Part shown: piece after piece, positions 1 through 8,568 of the stretch | Layout of the letters: the number at the start of each line of letters is the position of its first letter | Position numbering within the stretch: position 1 is the first letter of the stretch | Notes under the pieces: generated by a model | Told to the model about the DNA's origin: nothing | Seen by the model: the letters and a program-made list of their open reading frames with translations, nothing else | The model's database searches: none | Translations under genes and position numbers: made by a program | DNA from: JAABVY01 sp964627935 | GTDB taxonomy: Bacteria; Zixibacteria; MSB-5A5; JAABVY01 | NCBI GenBank assembly: GCA_964627935.1 | Contig: CAZVLB010000006.1 | Coordinates: forward strand, 62,001-126,000 | Length of the DNA stretch: 64,000 nt | Direction of reading: 5' to 3'

Positions 1-631
1 CACGACGGCAGACAACCATGCGCGCCAGAAATATCTCAAAATATTCCATCACCGAGGACACCTTGGTATCGATTTCGATTTCCAGCCGGATCCATTTCTT
101 ATCCGGATCGACATTCAGAAATGATGACTTGGCGGCATAATTGACCCGGTCATGAATATCCTGCTTTATCAAATCTGTGGTCCTGACCCGCGAATAATGC
201 ACATCGGTCTTGTCGGCCAGGATAGCCGCCGCCGAAATGGGCGAAACCGGCGAACCATCCCGTTCATCATGATTGCCAATCGCGGCCAGGACCTCGGCGA
301 TCTCATCCGGCGGCATATTATGGCGCCTGAGAATATTATAGGCCAGCATTGCTGATATCTGGGCATGCAGATCACGGTTGACCACATTGCCCATATCATG
401 CATATAGGCCGCAATCGCCGCAAGCTGCCCGATCCGTTCGGGATAGCCAAGACGTTTCAGGATATTATAGGCGATATTGGCCGAGAGGCTGCAATGACGA
501 TCTCCGTGTTCAGTATAACCGAGCACATCAAGATTCTCATCCGCCTTGGTCACGAAGGCCTGAACCTCCTGATCGGCTTTGATCTGTTCCACAGTTACAA
601 TCGGCGTGGTTTTGGTTTTATCCGGTTTCAT
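1..631 (-). CDS. HD-domain phosphohydrolase (partial, C-terminus beyond the left edge)
   Basis: An open frame runs from an ATG at 631 to the left edge with no stop (210 codons visible). It shows the ordered metal-binding residues of an HD-superfamily hydrolase: His46 in GDRHCS, His78-Asp79 in YMHDMGN, His121-Asp122 in IGNHDE and Asp140 in LADKTD. HD proteins of this kind usually hydrolyse phosphate esters of nucleotides or second messengers; the substrate cannot be read from sequence. The start is 45 bases after the priA stop on the same strand, so the two are probably co-transcribed. No clear Shine-Dalgarno precedes the ATG. The end of the protein and any C-terminal domain lie outside the window. 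Confidence 0.8.
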   Translation of the reverse strand, partial: MKPDKTKTTPIVTVEQIKADQEVQAFVTKADENLDVLGYTEHGDRHCSLSANIAYNILKRLGYPERIGQLAAIAAYMHDMGNVVNRDLHAQISAMLAYNILRRHNMPPDEIAEVLAAIGNHDERDGSPVSPISAAAILADKTDVHYSRVRTTDLIKQDIHDRVNYAAKSSFLNVDPDKKWIRLEIEIDTKVSSVMEYFEIFLARMVVCRR

Positions 632-676
632 AGGCTGATAAGCTATACTATTAATACTACAGGGTCAAGGCTTAAA

Positions 677-2878
677 TTACAGCATGTCGACCGGGTCGAC
701 ATCAAAGATTATACTCAGATTGGCTGTTGATGTTTGCAGGGCTTTCAATTTAAGGATTGACTCGATAATTTCCAGCGATTTAAAAACAGCCCCGGTTTTG
801 AATAAAATCTGCCAGCGATAATTATTGCGGACCTTGAAAAGGGGCGCCTCGGCCGGACCCAGCATCTGCATTATGCTGGAAAACTTATTTTCATGCCGAT
901 GAAAAGCCATCCCGATTTCCTCAACCGCCTTCTCACCGCGCATACGGCTTCCGGATTTCATATGCAGCATGATCAAATGCTTGTGCGGCGGGAAATCCAG
1001 AATGCTCCTGTTTTCAAGCTCATATTCCAGGAAACGGCTAACATTCTTTTCCGAAACATTCTCGATAAACTGCTTGTATTGAGGAGAAAACTGGATGATC
1101 ACCTGCCCCGGAAACTTACCCCGCCCGGCCCTGCCGGCAGCCTGCAGGAGCAGTGCAAATGTCTTCTCACGGCTCCTGAAATCAGGGAATTCGAGATATG
1201 AATCGGCCGAGAGTATGCCCATCAAAGCCACCTGCGGAAAATCAAATGACTTGGCAATCATCTGCGTGCCGATTATCATCTTAAGCTTTCCGGCATGAAA
1301 CTCTTTCAGTATCTGATTGACTTCCTGCCCCTCACTGACCGAATCCAGATCGAGACGAGCAAAGCTGACTTTAGGAAAAGCGGTCTTAATCTCCTCCTCC
1401 AGCCTCTGAGTACCCATCCCGAAATAATTGAATGTACTGCCGGAACATACCGGGCACTTATCAATACTGCCGGTCTGATAATCGCAACTGTGGCAACGTA
1501 AATGACCCGTATTCTTATGATATACCAATGATGTCGAACAATTGGGACATTCCACTGTATGACCGCAATCGGCGCATTTGACCGTCGGGGCGAAACCGCG
1601 ACGGTTCAACAGCAACATAACCTGCCCGCCCCCTTTGAATACCGCATTGATTCGATCAATCAACTCATCGGATAATGATGCGCCATCCGGCCTGAATTCA
1701 TATTCGACCGGTGTAATTTCCGGCAGGGCACGGTTATCCCAGCGCGAGGTCAGCCTGAGCAGTTCATATTTGCCGTTCAGGGCATTGTGCCAGCTTTCCA
1801 GGGAGGGTGTGGCGCTTCCCAGGACTACCGGGCAGTCGACAGTCCGGGCCAGCACCAGGGCGGCATCACGGCCATGATACATGGGACTTTTGCCGCTTTG
1901 CTTGAATGAGCTGTCATGCTCCTCATCTACAATAATCAAACCAGGCTTTCGTGCAGGTGCAAACAATGCCGAACGGGGGCCGATGATCACACGGAACCGT
2001 CCAGACCGGATTTCCTCCCAAATTGCCAGCCGTTGCGAGGGTTTCAGCCCGGAATGGATGCGGCAGACCAGGTCACCCAGCCTTTCACGGATTCGGGTAT
2101 AGAGCTGTTCCGAACTGGCAATCTCCGGTAGCATCAGGATTACACTCTTATCCTGTTCCAGTGTTTTCCAGATTAGCTTGAGATATATTTCGGATTTGCC
2201 CGAACCGGTTACCCCGAACAGCAGAAATGGCCTGAATTCATTGCGGCTTATAGATACGCTGATTTTTTTCAGGGCGTAATTCTGCTCATCATTGAGCATC
2301 AGTTCCTGCCAATCGGCACCCCTTACCTGCTCCAGTATATCCGGGCTTTTTCTTTTGGGGGGACGATACCCTATTTTTATTAATCCTCGATCCTCAAGCC
2401 CGCAGAGACATTTATAGAATTCTTTGCTGCCGAAATGCTTCTTCAAAGTAGATATCTTAATCTTTTTGCGCGAAATTATATACTCCAGCATCTCCGGGCA
2501 TATGTCATCCCGATCGATTTCATCAATCTGATCCTTATCAATCAGGGCATGCACCGAGAGGTTATCCGGAGCGGACATTGTTTTGGGCATAAAAAGCCCG
2601 GCGGTATCACGGGGTGCGGCATGATAATAACGGCAGATCCAGCGATACAGGCTCATTCGTGCGCTGTCGATTATTGCAGAGGAATCGATAATCTCGGCTA
2701 TATCGCGCAGGCCATTATCATTCCCGTCCCTGATTTCATATATCAGCCCCACTGCTTTGCGTCTGCCCAACGGCATGACCACACGCATGCCTTCCTCGAG
2801 ACCCGCGGCAAACTGCCCGGGGACATTGTAGCTCAGCACATTTGGAGGGCCAGCGAATATAACTATGTCAGCAATCAT
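677..2878 (-). CDS. priA: Primosomal protein N' (replication restart helicase PriA)
   Basis: 733 residues, a normal PriA length. PriA is a 3'-5' DNA helicase that recognises abandoned forks and reloads the replisome. The N-terminal DNA-binding region (MIADIVIF...PGQFAAGL...VVMPLGRR) is followed by a helicase core with Walker A GVTGSGKSE near residue 225 and a DEEH box. The family's zinc-binding insert is also present, with paired cysteines in CADCGHTVECPNC and then CHSC and CPVC. The start ATG at 2878 has no Shine-Dalgarno; it sits directly after the T-rich tail of the terminator of the upstream gene. The HD-domain gene follows 45 bases downstream. Confidence 0.96.
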   Translation of the reverse strand: MIADIVIFAGPPNVLSYNVPGQFAAGLEEGMRVVMPLGRRKAVGLIYEIRDGNDNGLRDIAEIIDSSAIIDSARMSLYRWICRYYHAAPRDTAGLFMPKTMSAPDNLSVHALIDKDQIDEIDRDDICPEMLEYIISRKKIKISTLKKHFGSKEFYKCLCGLEDRGLIKIGYRPPKRKSPDILEQVRGADWQELMLNDEQNYALKKISVSISRNEFRPFLLFGVTGSGKSEIYLKLIWKTLEQDKSVILMLPEIASSEQLYTRIRERLGDLVCRIHSGLKPSQRLAIWEEIRSGRFRVIIGPRSALFAPARKPGLIIVDEEHDSSFKQSGKSPMYHGRDAALVLARTVDCPVVLGSATPSLESWHNALNGKYELLRLTSRWDNRALPEITPVEYEFRPDGASLSDELIDRINAVFKGGGQVMLLLNRRGFAPTVKCADCGHTVECPNCSTSLVYHKNTGHLRCHSCDYQTGSIDKCPVCSGSTFNYFGMGTQRLEEEIKTAFPKVSFARLDLDSVSEGQEVNQILKEFHAGKLKMIIGTQMIAKSFDFPQVALMGILSADSYLEFPDFRSREKTFALLLQAAGRAGRGKFPGQVIIQFSPQYKQFIENVSEKNVSRFLEYELENRSILDFPPHKHLIMLHMKSGSRMRGEKAVEEIGMAFHRHENKFSSIMQMLGPAEAPLFKVRNNYRWQILFKTGAVFKSLEIIESILKLKALQTSTANLSIIFDVDPVDML

Positions 2879-2879
2879 G

Positions 2880-2918
2880 TTTCAAAAAATAAAAGGCAGC
2901 CTCAGGCGGGCTGCCTTT
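2880..2918 (-). terminator. Rho-independent terminator of the TPR gene
   Basis: A perfect 10-bp stem (AAAGGCAGCC at 2892-2901 with GGCTGCCTTT at 2909-2918, 7-base loop) is followed, reading on the minus strand, by TTATTTTTT. It lies between the stop of the TPR gene (2940) and the start of priA (2878), so it ends the TPR transcript and separates priA from it. Confidence 0.85.
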
Positions 2919-2939
2919 ATAGTAGCTATGGTTAACTCA

Positions 2940-4199
2940 TTAGAATTTCGTGCAATGTTTTTTGCATCTTTGAATATTCTCTTTATCGTTGAGCTTGAGA
3001 TAGATCACAAGCAACTCGCACCAGGCATCTTCATTGTCTGGATTCAGCTCAACGATCCTCTCATAAACTTCCCTGGCCTCTTCCCATCTTTCGAGGAAGA
3101 AATTGGCACGCCCCAGCCAGTCCAGAGCATCGGTATTATCCGGCTGGAACGCCAGTACCTTTTCGAAATCTTCCGCGGCATCACGGTAAATCACTTTTAT
3201 CTCTTCATTCAGGGAATCGATAACCGGTTTATATTTTGCGCGATCGACTTCAAGTGAATCCTGGAGCCTGTTGATCTCATTGATATTATCAGTCGCCAGC
3301 TTGATTTTGAATGCCCCGCGGTTATACCAGGCATCGGGAGCATCGGGAGTTATAGTAATCACGCTGTCCAGAGCCTCAATAGCATTGGCGGTTTCACCCA
3401 GAGCATCAAGGGCAAATGATTTGTTGTAGAACACATCCGCCTTGGAGCGCTCCGCAAGGCCCAGATCGATAAGACGATCAAAATACACCACCGCGCTGTC
3501 ATACCGGGCGGAATTAAAAAAGATCGTGGCCATATTGGAAAGCAAACCGACATCATCCGGGCTGCGTTTCACGGCTTCACGATAAATCTTCACCGCGCTG
3601 TCCTGGCTGCCGATGCTGTATTCGATCAAACCCAGGTTTACCCAGCCCTGGGCGGAATCGGGAATAACAATCGTAGCCGTACGGAAGTATTCGGCGGCAT
3701 ACTGATAGATTTCCATTGCCCCGGCCTCACACTCGGCCTTCTCCAGGGAGTCGATCATCGTCTGGCACAGGCTGTCCTCCGAACGGGCACGTTTTAGGGC
3801 ATTAACGCCATCATTATACTGTTGAATCCAGGCCGAATTACGAATGGTGTTAATTTTATCTATAAATTCCTTGTCTTTACATACATCGGTCACATCTTTA
3901 TTGGTCGATGTGTCGCAAATAGCGATTACGTACCTGAACTCATCGGCCATAAGCTCATAAAGCTTCTTTTCGGCATATATTGTTCCCAGGATATAATGGG
4001 CCTCAATGGGCGGCTCGTCAGGATAATACTGAATAGCCTGCTCGCACATCTCGGCGGCTTTCTTGTAATCCTTGGGCGTCTGATTGAGATAAATCTTGGC
4101 CGAACGCAAATAACCATTATAATCCAGCCTGCGCTGGGCAATTACCAGCGAACTCAATATGATCAAGAGCGCCAAAGTTATAAGGATAATTTTCTTCAA
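2940..4199 (-). CDS. Exported TPR-repeat protein
   Basis: 419 residues from a TTG start at 4199. The start is chosen because AGGAGGT lies at 4207-4213, seven bases upstream, and because it puts the hydrophobic export signal (LKKIILITLALLIILSSLVIA) at the N-terminus. A longer frame to 4262 has no ribosome site and overlaps the promoter. The rest is built of 34-residue helical pairs typical of TPR, for example AQGWVNLGLIEYSIGSQDSA and DAWYNRGAFKIKLA, ending with ...VELNPDNEDAWCELLVIYLKLNDKENI. TPR proteins are scaffolds for protein contacts; this one should act in the periplasm or anchored to the inner membrane. The partner is unknown. It is a single-gene unit with its own promoter and terminator. 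Confidence 0.8.
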   Translation of the reverse strand: MKKIILITLALLIILSSLVIAQRRLDYNGYLRSAKIYLNQTPKDYKKAAEMCEQAIQYYPDEPPIEAHYILGTIYAEKKLYELMADEFRYVIAICDTSTNKDVTDVCKDKEFIDKINTIRNSAWIQQYNDGVNALKRARSEDSLCQTMIDSLEKAECEAGAMEIYQYAAEYFRTATIVIPDSAQGWVNLGLIEYSIGSQDSAVKIYREAVKRSPDDVGLLSNMATIFFNSARYDSAVVYFDRLIDLGLAERSKADVFYNKSFALDALGETANAIEALDSVITITPDAPDAWYNRGAFKIKLATDNINEINRLQDSLEVDRAKYKPVIDSLNEEIKVIYRDAAEDFEKVLAFQPDNTDALDWLGRANFFLERWEEAREVYERIVELNPDNEDAWCELLVIYLKLNDKENIQRCKKHCTKF

Positions 4200-4216
4200 A
4201 ACTACAACCTCCTGCC

Positions 4217-4234
4217 TTGTCAAAATTTTGACAA
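4217..4234. promoter_or_regulatory. Perfect 18-bp palindrome, candidate operator
   Basis: TTGTCAAAATTTTGACAA is a perfect inverted repeat centred at 4225.5. It begins at the last base of the -10 box and covers the expected transcription start of the TPR gene, exactly where a dimeric repressor would block initiation. The binding protein is not in the window. Confidence 0.5.
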
Positions 4235-4262
4235 TTTTAACATTAAGGCATTTAAATGTCAA
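4234..4262 (-). promoter_or_regulatory. Sigma70-type promoter of the TPR gene
   Basis: Reading on the minus strand: TTGACA (4262-4257), 17-base spacer, TAAAAT (4239-4234). This is a perfect -35 and 5 of 6 in the -10. The start of transcription would fall near 4227, giving a leader of about 28 bases that contains the AGGAGGT ribosome site. Confidence 0.75.
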
Positions 4263-4296
4263 CCAGTTTGTGAATTAAATCGCATGACCAAAACAC

Positions 4297-5649
4297 TCAA
4301 CAGGCTCCCAACCTGACTGTATATGTGAGCTTCACCTCCTGGCCGGCATTAACCGGAATCTTGAACTCTACGGTAGTTACATCTTTTTTCTCATACTCAT
4401 AATTGGACTGCATAATTTTCCAGTCCCTGCGATGAAACTGCTGTCTGACCAGTATCTCCACATTTTCATCTTCTTTTCTGTTTTTAAGGGTAATTTCCAC
4501 ATCCTCATCGCGAACTGTCTGCGAAACTCTCCTGGAATCTTTTACAACCCGTTCACCCACAAGATCGAAAGCATTTCCAAGAAAAAGCTCGACATTTTCA
4601 TCGCGCGGTGTATGATCGATCAAATCCTCGCCGATGAATTCCAGGGCGCCGTCGGTGTCACGCTTCATTATGCGGAACTTGCCGGCCGGCAACGGCATAC
4701 CCATGCCGCGCTGTTCCGAATTGGTCATTATCAGGTTGACCTGAATATCCTCACCGCCGGGATAAATATATTTCTTCTCAACCGGGGTAACCGCCGGCTC
4801 GAAAAGCGCAATCTGCTTGATTTCATTGTTTTTCAGGCTGGTAGTGCGGGGGAGAGTATAGAGATGATACTCAAAAAAGGCCTTCTCCTCGAAATCTGCT
4901 TTTGCACGGGGAGCCGCCATAGCCATCTCCATTTCCATCCCTCTGCCTCCGCGAATTTTCTGGATGACATTGACATCGCCGGCTACCAGCTTGAGTTTGG
5001 CATCATTGTATGAACCGCCAGAATTGTTCTCGATCGATACCCAGGCGGATATATCCAGCATCTCTTCATTTTCAGATACCACACCGACATACTCGGCATG
5101 CCAATTCATACCGCGCGTTATATATGAAACCTCGCCCTCCTGATCGCCGTTGAGACGCGAATCAAACATCCACACCAGCGTCGGTTTGGTGATCAGGCCC
5201 TCCGGCAATGTGGGGAAATCAAATTTTGTAATCTTATCTGTTTTAATCACCTCGAGCGAACCATCATTTTTTAAAAGAGTTACAGTACCGCCGTCATGGG
5301 CTTGCAATGTTCCGGAATAGACATCGCCGCTTTCATGAATCAGGCTGATGTTTTTATCCAGATATTTTTCCAGTATTTTGTTGAATCCGATCAGATCATA
5401 ACGATAGTTCTGCTCCAGGAGCGTGGCGCCATCTTCATCGCCCAGGAGATTGAATTTAACAGAGGTCGGATCTATCTGGCTGGGCACATCAGTAAGCGAA
5501 TACTCGAACTGCCCGGTTTGGAACTCAAATGACCTTTTATCCTTAACAAGGGCCATATTCTGATTATAGACAGTAACCGCAAGTTCGCCATAAAGGGTTA
5601 CGCCCCAGAATATTACCAGCATCAATGTGATAATAATCCCTTTTCTCAT
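4297..5649 (-). CDS. DUF4139 domain-containing exported protein
   Basis: 450 residues with an N-terminal signal segment (KGIIITLMLVIFWGVTLYGE) and AAGGAGA just upstream of the ATG. The start of the mature part (LAVTVYNQNMALVKDKRSFE), the stretch around WMFDSRLNGDQEGEVSYITRG, the Met-rich linker GMEMEMAMAAP and the C-terminal region with VTPVEKKYIYPGGEDIQVNL are characteristic of DUF4139 proteins. Their role is not established; in other bacteria they are exported beta-rich proteins. It ends 97 bases before the TPR gene, which has its own promoter, so the two are separate units. No terminator is obvious after it. Confidence 0.8.
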   Translation of the reverse strand: MRKGIIITLMLVIFWGVTLYGELAVTVYNQNMALVKDKRSFEFQTGQFEYSLTDVPSQIDPTSVKFNLLGDEDGATLLEQNYRYDLIGFNKILEKYLDKNISLIHESGDVYSGTLQAHDGGTVTLLKNDGSLEVIKTDKITKFDFPTLPEGLITKPTLVWMFDSRLNGDQEGEVSYITRGMNWHAEYVGVVSENEEMLDISAWVSIENNSGGSYNDAKLKLVAGDVNVIQKIRGGRGMEMEMAMAAPRAKADFEEKAFFEYHLYTLPRTTSLKNNEIKQIALFEPAVTPVEKKYIYPGGEDIQVNLIMTNSEQRGMGMPLPAGKFRIMKRDTDGALEFIGEDLIDHTPRDENVELFLGNAFDLVGERVVKDSRRVSQTVRDEDVEITLKNRKEDENVEILVRQQFHRRDWKIMQSNYEYEKKDVTTVEFKIPVNAGQEVKLTYTVRLGAC

Positions 5650-5816
5650 TTAATATCTCCTTTCATCTGCATTTTAGCCTTATACAATAGGGCCGGCAGA
5701 TTATTCCCGATTTTCCGCCGTAAAATGATTTGAAATGCAGTTCCCGTTATTATAACTGTATAACATACATTATGTTTAGTATTGCATAAATCATTTTAAA
5801 CCCCAAATTTGCGGTT

Positions 5817-7919
5817 ATGCAACATAAAACAGCACAGCCGTCCGAGGAGATTCAGTTTTTAAAGGGCGTGGGGCCGAAACGTGCCGAATTGCTGGCCAAA
5901 GCGGGTATCAACTCGATTCGGGATTTGCTCTACTTCTTCCCGCGCAAATACCTGGATCGCACCAATATCCGTAAAATCGGGCAATTGCAGATCGGCGAAA
6001 AGACAACTGTAATCGGAAAAGTGCTGGCCAAAGGTATCATTCCGGGACGCAAAAAGATCTTCGAGGCGATAATTTCCGATGATACCGGCAACCTTTCATT
6101 GACATGGTTCGCCGGGCATAAATATCATGATAATGCGATCAAGAAGGGCACTGTCCTGTCAGTCAGCGGTGAAGTCACCGAATTTCGCGGGCCGCAGATG
6201 ATTCATCCCGAATATGAAATCATCGAGGGCCCCGATGATGCCGACAGCTTGCTGCATACCGCAGGAATAGTGCCGCTTTATAGCGGCAGCGCGGAATGGT
6301 CACGGGCCGGATTGAACAGCAGACGAATCCGGGCAATCATGAAAACCGCATTGGAAAAATACGGCCATGACCTGCAGGACGTGATCCCCGAAAAAATTCG
6401 CACAGACCTGAATCTTCCAGAACTGAAACAGAGCCTGAGCGATATGCATTTTCCACAAAGCAATGACCGTCTTGAAAAAGCCCGCAATAGATTTGCATTT
6501 GAAGAGCTGTTTCAGCTTCAATGCGCTATTGCCATGGTTCATCAAAGCTATCAGAAACAGACCAAAAAACATAAATACTCAATACCCGGCGATTTAATGG
6601 CAAAATTCAAACAGAACCTGCCATTCAAGTTAACCTCGGCGCAATCGAAAGTTCTGGGTGAGATTTTCGATGATATGAAAGATGATCATCCCATGAACCG
6701 TCTGCTTTTGGGCGACGTCGGTTCCGGCAAAACCATTGTGGCGGTAGCTTCCATACTCTATGCTGTCGAGAATGGCCATCAGGCCGCACTGATGGCGCCA
6801 ACCGAACTTCTGGCCGAACAACATTATAATTCTATCAGCCGGATTCTTGCTGAATTTGATCTGAATATCATGCTCCTGACCAGTTCGCTGAAAGCATCGG
6901 AGCGCAAAAAGGCCCGCAGGATGATTGCCGATGGTGATGTCGATATCGTGATTGGAACACATGCGCTGATCTCCGAAGGTGTCGAATATCACAAGCTCGC
7001 GCTGGTTGTCATAGATGAACAGCATCGCTTTGGCGTGGCGCAACGTGCATCTTTGCGCGGCAAAGGTGATAACCCGGATCTGCTGGTAATGACGGCAACT
7101 CCAATTCCCCGCAGCCTGGCATTGACAATCTATGGAGACCTGGAGCTTTCCATAATCGACAAACTTCCGCCCGGCAGAAAACCGGTCAAAACAGCGATTC
7201 GCCCGGAAAGCGCGCACGATAAAATCTACCTATTCTTGCGCGATGAAATCGAAAAAGGCAATCAGGCCTATATCGTATATCCGCTGGTTGAAGAATCAGA
7301 AAAACTGAATCTCAAAGCCGCCACAGAGGAATTCGAGAAATTGTCCCAAGATATCTTCCCCGATCTGAGCCTGGCGCTTGTGCATGGCCGTCTGGATGCC
7401 TCGCGGCGCGAACAGCTTACTCGCAAATTCCGGGCTGGGGAAATTAACATACTGGTTGCCACTACTGTGATAGAAGTGGGCGTCGATGTACCCCGGGCAA
7501 CAGTTATGCTGATCGAAAATGCCGAAAGATTCGGGCTGTCTCAGCTTCATCAATTGCGCGGAAGAGTCGGCAGAAGCGATGCGCAATCATATTGCATTCT
7601 GGTAGTCGGTAAGAAATCCTCCGGGGTCGCAAAGGAGCGACTGGCTGTGATTGCTTCGACCAATGACGGTTTCAAAATAGCCGAGTTTGACCTTAAGCTG
7701 CGCGGTCCCGGCGAGTATCTCGGCGAAAGGCAGCATGGTATGCCGCAGTTCAAGGTGGCGGATATTGTCAGCGACCTGGAGATGCTGAAAACGGCCAGAA
7801 AATATGCCTTTGACATCATTTCAAAAAAAATTAAATTGGATGGCGACGAATTGCGAAAATTAAAGAACGAAGTACATAAAAGCTATTCAGACATGTTCGC
7901 AAATCTTACCGCGGGATAA
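5817..7919 (+). CDS. recG: ATP-dependent DNA helicase RecG
   Basis: 700 residues, full length for RecG, which regresses stalled forks and branch-migrates Holliday junctions. A helix-hairpin-helix-like start (FLKGVGPKRAELLAKAGI) leads into the OB-fold wedge domain (residues about 50-150). The helicase core carries LLLGDVGSGKT (Walker A), DEQHRFGV (motif II), TATPIPRSLALTIYGDL (motif III) and QLRGRVGRS (motif VI). The C-terminal part includes the RecG-type FKIAEFDLKLRGPGEYLGERQHG. There is no visible Shine-Dalgarno before ATG 5817. It heads a plus-strand run of genes and is divergent from the DUF4139 gene. Confidence 0.97.
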   Translation: MQHKTAQPSEEIQFLKGVGPKRAELLAKAGINSIRDLLYFFPRKYLDRTNIRKIGQLQIGEKTTVIGKVLAKGIIPGRKKIFEAIISDDTGNLSLTWFAGHKYHDNAIKKGTVLSVSGEVTEFRGPQMIHPEYEIIEGPDDADSLLHTAGIVPLYSGSAEWSRAGLNSRRIRAIMKTALEKYGHDLQDVIPEKIRTDLNLPELKQSLSDMHFPQSNDRLEKARNRFAFEELFQLQCAIAMVHQSYQKQTKKHKYSIPGDLMAKFKQNLPFKLTSAQSKVLGEIFDDMKDDHPMNRLLLGDVGSGKTIVAVASILYAVENGHQAALMAPTELLAEQHYNSISRILAEFDLNIMLLTSSLKASERKKARRMIADGDVDIVIGTHALISEGVEYHKLALVVIDEQHRFGVAQRASLRGKGDNPDLLVMTATPIPRSLALTIYGDLELSIIDKLPPGRKPVKTAIRPESAHDKIYLFLRDEIEKGNQAYIVYPLVEESEKLNLKAATEEFEKLSQDIFPDLSLALVHGRLDASRREQLTRKFRAGEINILVATTVIEVGVDVPRATVMLIENAERFGLSQLHQLRGRVGRSDAQSYCILVVGKKSSGVAKERLAVIASTNDGFKIAEFDLKLRGPGEYLGERQHGMPQFKVADIVSDLEMLKTARKYAFDIISKKIKLDGDELRKLKNEVHKSYSDMFANLTAG

Positions 7920-7931
7920 CCTGGAGGAGGC

Positions 7932-8117
7932 ATGGACACTTTAGAAAAGCTCAGGAATTCTGCCAACCTGGCGCAAAAAATCGCTGAGAATGTCAAAGAT
8001 ATTCAAAAGGATATCAATGACTATGACCTGGGCCGAATGCTCAAAAAAGTCGAGGCCGAGGTTCTGGATCTGCAGTACAATCTTTCCATTGCTGTGCGCT
8101 TGATGGAAAAGGAGTAA
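7932..8117 (+). CDS. Small helical protein of unknown function
   Basis: 61 residues, starting 12 bases after the recG stop with a strong ribosome site (GGAGGAGG) just upstream. The sequence is almost entirely predicted helix with heptad-like spacing (LAQKIAENVKDIQKDINDY, then GRMLKKVEAEVLDLQYNLSI), suggesting a short coiled coil. The position and small size recall XseB (exonuclease VII small subunit), but the conserved XseB pattern is not there, so I do not call it that. The next gene's ribosome site lies in its last codons, so it is translated together with the DUF1844 gene. Confidence 0.7.
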   Translation: MDTLEKLRNSANLAQKIAENVKDIQKDINDYDLGRMLKKVEAEVLDLQYNLSIAVRLMEKE

Positions 8118-8120
8118 GCT

Positions 8121-8495
8121 GTGGCTGACGATACGAATATAAATGTGGATCACCTTTTTATGGGCCTTCTAATGTCAATGGAAGCATCTGCCATGCAAAG
8201 TCTTGGCAAGACCATAAATCCGTTCAGCGGCAAAATCGAAAAAAATCTCGACCAGGCCAAAATGACCATCGATATGGTGGAAATGATCGAGCGCAAAACC
8301 CAGGGTAACCGGACTGAAGAAGAAGATAAATTTCTGATGAGAATCCTCTACAATTTGCGCATGAATTACGTAGAAGAGAGGCAGGCCGAAGAAAAGGGAG
8401 CGGCTGAAAAAGCAGCGGAATCCGATCAGGAAAAGCCGCCAGATGGCGATAAACCTAATGAAGACAGCGATTCCGACGGCGCCGAAAAGGCCTGA
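8121..8495 (+). CDS. DUF1844 domain-containing protein
   Basis: 124 residues from a GTG start with AAGGAG at 8109-8114. Residues about 10-75 match the DUF1844 pattern: HLFMGLLMSMEASAMQSLGK, then KMTIDMVEMIERKTQGNRTE, then KFLMRILYNLRMNYVEE. The last 45 residues are acidic and low in complexity. DUF1844 proteins are short, helical and widespread in Deltaproteobacteria, Acidobacteria and FCB bacteria; their function is not established. Three bases separate it from the 61-residue gene. Confidence 0.85.
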   Translation: MADDTNINVDHLFMGLLMSMEASAMQSLGKTINPFSGKIEKNLDQAKMTIDMVEMIERKTQGNRTEEEDKFLMRILYNLRMNYVEERQAEEKGAAEKAAESDQEKPPDGDKPNEDSDSDGAEKA

Positions 8496-8568
8496 AATAG
8501 CTTATAATTAGAACTTTTGATGCGTACTTTGTATAAATTAATGGATAATAATATTCCTGTGAGCTTAT

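Noticed and set aside
6630..7217. 195-codon minus-strand open frame
   Set aside because: Antisense to the recG helicase core.
7932..8117. Exonuclease VII small subunit (xseB)
   Set aside because: Size and position would fit, but the conserved XseB pattern is missing.
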